A stretch of DNA of 64,000 nucleotides from Polynucleobacter sp. MWH-UH25E. GTDB taxonomy: Bacteria; Pseudomonadota; Gammaproteobacteria; Burkholderiales; Burkholderiaceae. This document shows positions 57,880-64,000 of the stretch, one piece after another. Below the pieces are notes generated by a model, which saw only the letters and a program-made list of their open reading frames with translations, made no database searches and had not been told where the DNA came from. Position 1 is the first letter of the stretch; each line of letters begins with the position of its first letter. The stretch is taken from positions 930,001-994,000 of the forward strand of contig NZ_CP061286.1 of the NCBI RefSeq assembly GCF_018687095.1, in the 5' to 3' direction. The position numbers and the translations under genes were made by a program.

Positions 57880-58860
57880 GTGACTAAAGCGCGAGTAGTG
57901 AGCTTAGATAAGCTAGGCAGTGCAGACGTAATTAAATTGATTGATAAAGAATTACCTCCGCCAGCTAAAGGTGAAGTGCAATTGCGACAAACAGCGATTG
58001 GTTTTAACTTCATCGATGTCTATCAACGATCAGGGATTTACCCATTGGATCTGCCTACAGGCTTGGGTCATGAGGCTGTTGGCGTGGTGGAAGCATTAGG
58101 CGATGGCGTGACTGGACTCAAAGTGGGCGATCGCGTTATGTATATGAATGCTGGTATCGGCGCTTATGCAAGTGCACGTAATGTGGCTGCCGATAAATTA
58201 GTTCCCGTTCCAAGCAATGTGTCTGATGAAGTGGCTGCCGCGGTTTTCTTTAAAGCAATGACAGCGCAATACTTGGTGCAAAAGACTTATAAAGTGAAAG
58301 CAGGCGATATTGTTTTGGTACATGCCGCTGCTGGTGGTGTCGGCCAAATTTTGGCAGGTTGGGCAAAAGCATTGGGCGCCTTTGTGGTTGGTACGGTTGG
58401 CTCGCAAGCAAAAGTAGCGGCAGCAAAAGCAGCGGGTTGCGATGCGGTAGTAGATTATTCCAATCCAAATTGGGTTGAGGAAGTTTTAAAGGCAACCGGT
58501 GGCAAGAAAGCCAATGTGGTTTATGACTCTGTAGCTAAAGATACGTTCTTGGGTTCCCTGGATTGCGCTGCACCTTTTGGCACTGTTGCGCTCTTCGGTG
58601 CAGCCTCTGGTCCTGCTCCTGAAATTCAGCCAGAGATCTTGAACAAGAAAGGTTGCCTATTCTTAACTAGACCATCTGTTTTCCCGCACAATGCAACACA
58701 TGCTTTGCTTCAAGAAAATGCGAAGGCAGTATTTGATGCAATTTCTAAAGGGTATGTCAAAGTGCAGCTTGGCGCTAAATTCCCCCTGGAGCAGGCTGCG
58801 GATGCGCACCGTGCCGCTGAGGGTAGAAAAGTATCTGGCGCAATCGTGATGATTCCTTAA
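57880..58860 (+). CDS. qor: NADPH:quinone oxidoreductase (zinc-less MDR family, Qor)
   Basis: A 326-aa medium-chain reductase. GHEAVGVVEALGDGV, the NADPH loop HAAAGGVGQILAGWAKALGAFVVGTVGS, and no structural zinc cysteines, as in Qor. GTG start with AGGTGAC-type ribosome site. It reduces quinones one electron at a time. Confidence 0.93.
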   Translation: MTKARVVSLDKLGSADVIKLIDKELPPPAKGEVQLRQTAIGFNFIDVYQRSGIYPLDLPTGLGHEAVGVVEALGDGVTGLKVGDRVMYMNAGIGAYASARNVAADKLVPVPSNVSDEVAAAVFFKAMTAQYLVQKTYKVKAGDIVLVHAAAGGVGQILAGWAKALGAFVVGTVGSQAKVAAAKAAGCDAVVDYSNPNWVEEVLKATGGKKANVVYDSVAKDTFLGSLDCAAPFGTVALFGAASGPAPEIQPEILNKKGCLFLTRPSVFPHNATHALLQENAKAVFDAISKGYVKVQLGAKFPLEQAADAHRAAEGRKVSGAIVMIP

Positions 58861-58879
58861 ATCAACAGCGCCTCAATTC

Positions 58880-58906
58880 AAGCCCTGCTCAGCAGGGCTT
58901 TTTTAT
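58880..58906 (+). terminator. Terminator after qor
   Basis: AAGCCCTGC / GCAGGGCTT with a TCA loop and a T6 run. Confidence 0.9.
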
Positions 58907-58933
58907 TTTGTGCGCAAGTTGTAATATTAAAGG

Positions 58934-59344
58934 ATGAGAACACTGCTTAAACATACTTGCACATGCTTGTTATTTGTCCTGGGAGGTTTTGCGTTTGCGC
59001 AAATTCCTGCTACCCAGCATTCGAATGGCATCTCCTACATTTCCGGTGGAGTTGGAGAGGAGGAGACTGTTGCGATTTTGGCTCAAGCAAAACAGTGGCC
59101 AGTGCTACTTGAGTTATCTCAAATTGAGAATGGTAGAGGGGTATGGATCTTTGGTGCCAATATTCAAATAACTAACACCAAGAAGCAGGTAGTGTTTAAT
59201 GTCTCGGCTGATGGCCCATACATGCTGATTAACTTGGAGCCGGGAGATTATTCTATTGAGGCAAGTTATCAGGGTGTTGAGCAGAAAAGGGCGTTAAGCG
59301 TGAAAGCAAATGCATCACAAAAAATCTCTCTTTTCTGGAAATAA
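58934..59344 (+). CDS. Exported carboxypeptidase-regulatory-like domain protein
   Basis: A 136-aa protein with a signal peptide (cleavage about after AFA). The mature part is beta-rich (IQITNTKKQVVFNVSADGPYMLINLEPGDYSIEASYQGVEQKR), like transthyretin/CarboxypepD_reg folds. Function unknown. Six bp before the transglycosylase gene, so probably co-transcribed with it. Confidence 0.72.
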   Translation: MRTLLKHTCTCLLFVLGGFAFAQIPATQHSNGISYISGGVGEEETVAILAQAKQWPVLLELSQIENGRGVWIFGANIQITNTKKQVVFNVSADGPYMLINLEPGDYSIEASYQGVEQKRALSVKANASQKISLFWK

Positions 59345-59350
59345 GTAGTT

Positions 59351-60787
59351 TTGTCTTTAATTCCCGCAAATCTGCAGAAAATATTTTCTTGGCTGGCGAT
59401 TGCTAGCCTTTGCTTTATTTCCGCCCCATCTCATGCGCAATCATCCCCCTCGTTGGCTTCTGGGGATGAAATTTGGTTGGGTACTTACGATCAGATGCTT
59501 GAGCGCGGATTGATCCGAGTTGCCGTTCCATACGACCGAACAATCTACATTAACGATAAAGGAACGCCTCGAGGGCTTGCAGTGAATATGGCTCGTGTAT
59601 ATGAATCATGGGCTAATGCTAAAAACGTGGGTCAAGGAAAGAAGAAAGTTGCTGTTAAGCTAATTCCTGTTGCTAGAGCTGAGCTCTTTACCGCCCTGAG
59701 TTCCGGTAAAGCTGATATCGTGATTGGTAATCTGGGTGTGAATCAATCCTTACCAAATTCCAATGAGTTTCTACTCAATCATGCATTTCGATTTAATCGA
59801 GAAGTGCTGATATCTGGTCCCAGCTCAATCAATATTTCTAGCATTCAAGATCTTTCGGGGCAAACTATCTATGGTGGGCCCAATATTAATTTTGATGCCA
59901 CCTTGCAGCCCTTAAACAAAGATTTGAAAAAGGCTGGTAAGGCACCTGTTAATCTTGTTTCCCCCTTAGGCGTCTTGGATGATGAGGATTTGCTGGAGAT
60001 GGTGGATGCAGGCCTGATTCCATTTGTCATCATTGCTGATTGGAAGGCCAGGCTGTGGCAACCGGTTTATAAGCAATTGCAGATCCACAATGATATTTAT
60101 GCGGATGATTTAGGATGGGTTGGCTCAGCTGTTCGAGCCAGTAATGCGGACTTAAATGCAGAACTTTCGGAGTTTTATCGAACTGATATATTTAATAAAG
60201 CCTTAGATGCATTTCATGAGCAAGAATACAAAGATCATGCAAAGGGTTTAAAAGATCCTGTCGAAAAATCTGCTTGGGAGCGTTTTGAGTCTATGAGCTT
60301 GCTCTTTGATAAGTATGGCGCTGAATACAAAATTGATCCGCTTTTCATTGCATCGCTTGGTTTTCAAGAAACATTACTCAATCAAAATGCCGTAAGTAAA
60401 GTTGGTGCAGTAGGTGTAATGCAACTCATGCCTACTACCGGCAATGCTCTTGAAGTGGGGGATATTCATTTATTGGAGCCTAATATTCATGCAGGCGCTG
60501 ACTATATGAATGAGCTCATCACAAAGTATTTTCCAAATATCAATTTTGCCGGCAATAATCGCGCCATATTTGCCGTGGCTTCATACAATATCGGCCCCAA
60601 TAATGTTGCTAAGGCCAGGGATCTTGCTAAGCAGCAAGGATTTGATCCAGACCAATGGTTTGGTAATGTTGAGTTTGCTGCGGCAGAGCATATGGGCTAT
60701 GAGCCCATGGTTTACGTGAGGAACGTCTATAAGTACTTTATTTCTTATGAGTTAAAGCTTAAAAAGATTCAAAGTATTCAGCCTTAA
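59351..60787 (+). CDS. MltF-like membrane-bound lytic transglycosylase
   Basis: A 478-aa periplasmic protein with a signal peptide (cleavage about after SHA). Residues 50-300 are an extracellular solute-binding family 3 domain (GLIRVAVPYDRTIYINDKGTPRGLAVNMA). The C-terminal SLT domain has catalytic Glu in LGFQETLLNQNAVSKVGAVGVMQLMP and NIGPNNVAKARDLA. It cleaves peptidoglycan. Start codon TTG. Confidence 0.88.
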   Translation: MSLIPANLQKIFSWLAIASLCFISAPSHAQSSPSLASGDEIWLGTYDQMLERGLIRVAVPYDRTIYINDKGTPRGLAVNMARVYESWANAKNVGQGKKKVAVKLIPVARAELFTALSSGKADIVIGNLGVNQSLPNSNEFLLNHAFRFNREVLISGPSSINISSIQDLSGQTIYGGPNINFDATLQPLNKDLKKAGKAPVNLVSPLGVLDDEDLLEMVDAGLIPFVIIADWKARLWQPVYKQLQIHNDIYADDLGWVGSAVRASNADLNAELSEFYRTDIFNKALDAFHEQEYKDHAKGLKDPVEKSAWERFESMSLLFDKYGAEYKIDPLFIASLGFQETLLNQNAVSKVGAVGVMQLMPTTGNALEVGDIHLLEPNIHAGADYMNELITKYFPNINFAGNNRAIFAVASYNIGPNNVAKARDLAKQQGFDPDQWFGNVEFAAAEHMGYEPMVYVRNVYKYFISYELKLKKIQSIQP

Positions 60788-60892
60788 GCGGCCCTAAGTA
60801 TTGGTGCAGTGCCATATAAGAAATGGCAGTACTCACGATTTCAATTTGCGCTATAGTTTTCCAAGTTACATAAAAAGATCATAGGAGACAGC

Positions 60893-61747
60893 ATGATAGG
60901 AAGTCATTCACTTAAACAAGCTCTTGGTATTGCATTGGCGATTCCCTTGCTATTTATTACCGGACATTCTGTCTATGCTCAGAGTGCCCCTAGTGCACAA
61001 GGTAAAACAGAGTTGTTGTGGTTTGGCCAGGCTGGTTTTCGGATTAAAACACCCGAAGGCAAGATGATTTTGATTGACCCTTGGATTACTGGCGGACCTA
61101 AAACACCTCCGCAGTATAAGAATGATCTTGCTGCCATTGGGCCAATTGATGTTGTGCTGGTTACCCATGCGCACGTCGATCATATTGGTGATGCACCGAC
61201 TGTTGCTAAATCGAATAATGTGAAGTTGTATGGCCCAGCAGATATGATGACGCCACTCAATACTTTAGGAATATTACCCCCAGAGCTTAGCTGGCGCTTT
61301 AATAAGACTGGACGAGTTACTCCATTGCCAGGTGTAAAAGTAACTGCAGTACAAGCTGAGCATTCTTCCTTGCTGGTTTGGAAAAATCCAGCCACTGACA
61401 AAATGGAATCTCATCCTGCAGGTGAGCCAGTAGGCTACATCATTGAACTGGAGAACGGATTCAAGATTTGGCACATGGGCGATACCGGCTTATTTAGTGA
61501 TATGAAATTCATTAGCGAGCATTACAAGCCAGACTTGGTATTGATTCCGATTGGTGGCAATTTCACTATGGCGCCAGATGATGCGGCTTATGCTTTAAAA
61601 ACTTGGGTGAAGCCAAAAATGGTGATCCCAATGCATTACAACTCCAATCCAATGGCAAAGGGCACGTTGGCTGAGTTCCAGGCTGCCATGAAAGGCAGCA
61701 ATATCAAAATTATTCCTATGACCGAGGGAGAAACAGTCCAGTTTTGA
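60893..61747 (+). CDS. Secreted metallo-beta-lactamase-fold hydrolase (UPF0173-like)
   Basis: A 284-aa protein with a signal peptide (cleavage about after VYA). The MBL metal motif is THAHVDHIGDAP, with further ligands HMGDTGLF and PMHYNSNPMAKG. UPF0173 proteins are normally cytosolic, so the exported form stands out. Substrate unknown. GGAG precedes the ATG. Confidence 0.87.
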   Translation: MIGSHSLKQALGIALAIPLLFITGHSVYAQSAPSAQGKTELLWFGQAGFRIKTPEGKMILIDPWITGGPKTPPQYKNDLAAIGPIDVVLVTHAHVDHIGDAPTVAKSNNVKLYGPADMMTPLNTLGILPPELSWRFNKTGRVTPLPGVKVTAVQAEHSSLLVWKNPATDKMESHPAGEPVGYIIELENGFKIWHMGDTGLFSDMKFISEHYKPDLVLIPIGGNFTMAPDDAAYALKTWVKPKMVIPMHYNSNPMAKGTLAEFQAAMKGSNIKIIPMTEGETVQF

Positions 61748-61770
61748 TGGCTTACCAGCTCAAAACCTCA

Positions 61771-61797
61771 AACCCCACATATATTGTGGGGTTTTTT
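61771..61797 (+). terminator. Terminator after the MBL hydrolase gene
   Basis: AACCCCACA / TGTGGGGTT with a TATAT loop and T-run. Confidence 0.9.
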
Positions 61798-61824
61798 ATT
61801 GGGAAAACAGGTGGGTATTGCAAT

Positions 61825-61862
61825 TAGTTCTAATTAGTACTAAACTAGTTCTAGTTAGTACT
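61825..61862 (+). promoter_or_regulatory. Tandem MarR operators upstream of the marR-like gene
   Basis: Two 17-bp elements, TAGTTCTAATTAGTACT (61825-61841) and TAGTTCTAGTTAGTACT (61846-61862), differ at one base and are 21 bp apart, two helical turns. Each contains TAGT/ACTA dyad pieces. Located 22 nt before the marR ATG, they are probably autoregulatory. Confidence 0.8.
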
Positions 61863-61883
61863 TTTAGAGTTAATTGAATCGAT

Positions 61884-62303
61884 ATGACTTTTTTGCCCGT
61901 TTTAAGAAATTTGGTGTCTGCCTATCAGGCATTTGAGCGGTATTCAGCGCCAGATCTTCGATCTATGGGTTTAACCATGACCCAGTTTGATGTCATTGCG
62001 ACATTAGGTAATCAACCGCCCATGACTTGCAAGGAGCTGGGTGAAAAAACCTTGGTTACTAAAGGCACCTTAACAGGTGTACTGGAGCGATTGGAATCAA
62101 AGGGCATCTTGGAGCGTAAGTTAAATCCAGAGGATGCACGCAGTCAGATGATTGGATTAACTCAAGAAGGGCAGAAGTTATTTGAAAGAGTGTTCCCAGC
62201 CCATTTGCAGCATCTGGGGAAAGCATTTAATCAATTAAGCGTTAAAGAGCTTGCAAGCGTTTCAGATGCTTTGCAAACCCTAACTACTGTTTTTGACAAA
62301 TAA
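61884..62303 (+). CDS. MarR-family transcriptional regulator
   Basis: A 139-aa winged-helix repressor. The recognition region is KELGEKTLVTKGTLTGVLERLESKGILER and the wing KLNPEDARSQMIGLTQEG. No redox Cys at the OhrR position near the N-terminus. The downstream doxX and quinone reductase genes suggest a response to quinones or other electrophiles. Confidence 0.9.
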   Translation: MTFLPVLRNLVSAYQAFERYSAPDLRSMGLTMTQFDVIATLGNQPPMTCKELGEKTLVTKGTLTGVLERLESKGILERKLNPEDARSQMIGLTQEGQKLFERVFPAHLQHLGKAFNQLSVKELASVSDALQTLTTVFDK

Positions 62304-62329
62304 ATTTTTTATAAAGAAAAGGAATCAAT

Positions 62330-62758
62330 ATGAACGCAGTTTGCAAATCTAGCGCAGGTCCATTGACATTGACAGCACGTATCTTATTAGCAGCAATTTT
62401 TATCTCTGCTGGCTTATCAAAGCTCTCTGGCTTTGATGGAACAGTTGGCTATATTGCATCAAAAGGTTTACCTCTTCCAGCGGTATTGGCTACCCTCACA
62501 ATCGCTTTGGAAGTGTTAGGTGGAATTGCTGTGGTGATCGGCTACAAAGCCCGTGTAGCAGGTTTCTTGCTGGCTGGTTTTTCAGTGGTTGCCGCCTTTA
62601 TTTTTCATAATTTCTGGGCGGTTCCTGCTGATCAAGCCTACATCCAGAATATTATGTTTATGAAGAATTTGAGTATGGCTGGTGGCTTGTTGTTGTTGAC
62701 TGTTTTTGGCGCTGGTGGATTTTCTATCGATGCTAAAAACAAGGCAAATGAGTCTTAA
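62330..62758 (+). CDS. DoxX family membrane protein
   Basis: A 142-aa protein with four TM segments; family motif RILLAAIFISAGLSKLSGFDGTVGYIASKGLPLPAVLA and HNFWAVPADQA. DoxX proteins take part in thiosulfate:quinone or redox-stress membrane complexes. 26 bp after marR and probably its target. Confidence 0.88.
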   Translation: MNAVCKSSAGPLTLTARILLAAIFISAGLSKLSGFDGTVGYIASKGLPLPAVLATLTIALEVLGGIAVVIGYKARVAGFLLAGFSVVAAFIFHNFWAVPADQAYIQNIMFMKNLSMAGGLLLLTVFGAGGFSIDAKNKANES

Positions 62759-62806
62759 TTAGTAACTTAATAAACAATATTCATACGGTATTAATAGGAG
62801 AATGAA

Positions 62807-63358
62807 ATGACAAAAGTAGCTGTTGTATTTCATAGTGGCTATGGCCACACAGTAAAGCAAGCGGAAGCGGTTGCAAAAGGTGCAAACGGTACTTTGGTTG
62901 CTATTGATGCTGAAGGTAATCTTACCGATGCACAGTGGACAACTTTAAATGAAGCTGATGCGATTGTATTTGGATCGCCAACTTATATGGGTACCGTGAG
63001 CTGGCAATTTAAGAAATTTGCCGATGCTAGTTCAAAGCCATGGTTTTCACAGCAATGGAAAGATAAGGTGTTTGGTGGTTTCACAAACTCCGCAACGATG
63101 AATGGCGATAAGCATTCAACATTGCACTATTTCTTTACCTTGGCGATGCAACATTCTGGCTTGTGGGTTGGTACTGGTTTAATGCCGTCAAACTCCAAAG
63201 CGGCAAAACGTGATGACGTGAACTATGTTGGCTCATTCGCTGGTGCGATGATGCAAACCCCATCAGATGCTGGGGCCGATGAGGTGAACCCTGGCGATCT
63301 TGAGACTGCCAGACTCTATGGTCAGCGCATTGCCGAAATCACAAAACGCTTGAAATAA
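62807..63358 (+). CDS. Flavodoxin-fold NAD(P)H:quinone oxidoreductase (WrbA-like)
   Basis: A 183-aa FMN protein. The phosphate-binding loop is FHSGYGHTVKQAEA, FMN ring contact GSPTYMGTVSWQFKKFAD and GGFTNSATMNGDKHSTLHYF. Two-electron quinone reduction avoids semiquinone radicals, fitting the marR-doxX context. AGGAG lies before the ATG. Confidence 0.9.
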   Translation: MTKVAVVFHSGYGHTVKQAEAVAKGANGTLVAIDAEGNLTDAQWTTLNEADAIVFGSPTYMGTVSWQFKKFADASSKPWFSQQWKDKVFGGFTNSATMNGDKHSTLHYFFTLAMQHSGLWVGTGLMPSNSKAAKRDDVNYVGSFAGAMMQTPSDAGADEVNPGDLETARLYGQRIAEITKRLK

Positions 63359-63382
63359 ACGACTTTTATTTTTGGCTTATGG

Positions 63383-63407
63383 AAAACCACCTTCGGGTGG
63401 TTTTTTC
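63383..63407 (+). terminator. Terminator after the quinone reductase gene
   Basis: AAAACCACC / GGTGGTTTT with a TTCG loop and a T-run. Confidence 0.92.
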
Positions 63408-63550
63408 TTTTCGGAGAGACAGGGCTTATAATGGCGTAAGCAATTGAATTAAAAGAGATTATTCTCTAAAAATCCCTTTCTGTACGTTTGACAGCCAATA
63501 GGGGCTCTTGGACAATGCGTTTGGCGGTTTGATTCAAGCCCTAAGCCCTC

Positions 63551-64000
63551 ATGACAGCCCATTTTTCCTCGACCTCCAGTAACGACAGCTTGACTCTACA
63601 AGCTCAAGATTTGGCGTGTGTACGTGGGGAGCGAAAATTATTCTCTAAGCTCAGTTTTGATTTGTCCTCGGGTGATTGTCTTCATGTACGTGGCGAAAAT
63701 GGCGTTGGAAAAACCAGTTTGCTGCGCTTATTGACTGGCTTATCGAAGCCCGATGCAGGCCAGATTTTGTGGAATCAAGAATCCATCTCAAAACAGACTG
63801 ATCGATACCACCGCGAACTATTGTTTTTAGGTCACCGGGATGCTCTTAAGGAAGAGTTAACCGCCCTTGAGAATCTTCAAACTTATGCTGAGCTTGATGG
63901 AATTGCATTGCCTGTTGAAAAAGCATTGGCGGCATTGTGGCGTTTTGGATTGCGTGGCCGTGAAAGTTTGCCAGTCAATTGTTTGTCGGCTGGACAGAAG
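63551..64000 (+). CDS. ccmA: Heme exporter ATP-binding protein CcmA, 3'-truncated by the window
   Basis: The first 150 codons of the cytochrome c biogenesis ABC ATPase. Walker A is RGENGVGKTSLLRLL, followed by KPDAGQILWNQESI, LFLGHRDALKEELTALENLQ (CcmA-specific) and the start of the signature LSAGQK at the window edge. With CcmBCD it releases holo-CcmE for cytochrome c heme attachment. ATG at 63551; no earlier in-frame start fits better. Confidence 0.9.
   Translation, partial: MTAHFSSTSSNDSLTLQAQDLACVRGERKLFSKLSFDLSSGDCLHVRGENGVGKTSLLRLLTGLSKPDAGQILWNQESISKQTDRYHRELLFLGHRDALKEELTALENLQTYAELDGIALPVEKALAALWRFGLRGRESLPVNCLSAGQK

Noticed and set aside
1..64000. CRISPR arrays, insertion sequences, rRNA operons, prophage
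   Set aside because: No regular spaced repeats, transposase motifs, rRNA stretches or phage structural genes were seen on reading both strands.

Overview
The window looks like chromosome of a moderately low-GC betaproteobacterium of the Burkholderiaceae; Polynucleobacter is my best guess from protein style and gene content (rpoD followed by tRNA-Ile2, Cry-DASH, PstSCAB-PhoU-PhoBR, phasin, CcmA). That assignment is recognition, not a search. Almost every base is assigned: about 70 protein genes, one intron-containing tRNA, several tRNA relics, terminators and regulatory sites. I see no transposase, integrase, prophage or CRISPR array.

Layout. 1-8.6 kb: the 3' part of rpoD, then a tRNA-Ile2(CAU) locus that has been rearranged repeatedly. 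It holds a 5' half-copy, one complete copy split by a 247-nt group I intron, an ars operon (arsR-arsI-arsC-acr3) bracketed by direct repeats of the tRNA 3' end plus terminator, and a decayed 3' half at 8.56 kb beyond a DNA-repair pair (DnaQ/GIY-YIG fusion and Cry-DASH). 8.8-13.6 kb: assorted accessory enzymes (DUF2461, OYE-type reductase, haloacid dehalogenase, GNAT, an outer-membrane protein) and small ORFs.

11.4-35.5 kb is dominated by phosphate metabolism. It contains cdh (CDP-DAG diphosphatase), a Lys/Ala-rich protein translationally coupled to a PPK2 kinase, pstSCAB-phoU-phoBR, phoA-mgtC, ppx, a four-gene operon plcP-agt-dgkA-olsB, a plsC/olsA acyltransferase and a second ppk2. By eye I find PHO-box-like 11-bp repeats upstream of pstS, phoA, ppx, plcP, ppk2, the K-rich/ppk2 pair, cdh and a 61-aa unknown gene. 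Together these suggest a phosphate-starvation programme: import Pi, hydrolyse phosphoesters, mobilise polyphosphate, and replace phospholipids with glyco- and ornithine lipids.

35.5-48.7 kb: secreted hydrolases, an SbtA-type bicarbonate permease, htpG, and a catabolic block (MmgE/PrpD with a Tat-like leader, nitroreductase, LysR, CaiB CoA-transferase, HMG-CoA-lyase-like enzyme, VOC protein, alpha/beta hydrolase, SDR). 48.7-53 kb: a light-stress cluster around an iron-sulfur (6-4) photolyase: TIGR03643, FeS-BCP photolyase, DUF2256, SDR, DCC protein, chalcone-isomerase-like protein and DUF3833 lipoprotein. Its two plus-strand units start behind the same 27-bp motif. 53-64 kb: ahpCF, YSC84 lipoprotein, phasin, HDAC-like amidohydrolase, quinone reductase, an MltF-like transglycosylase, a secreted MBL hydrolase, a marR-doxX-wrbA-like unit with tandem operators, and the 5' part of ccmA.
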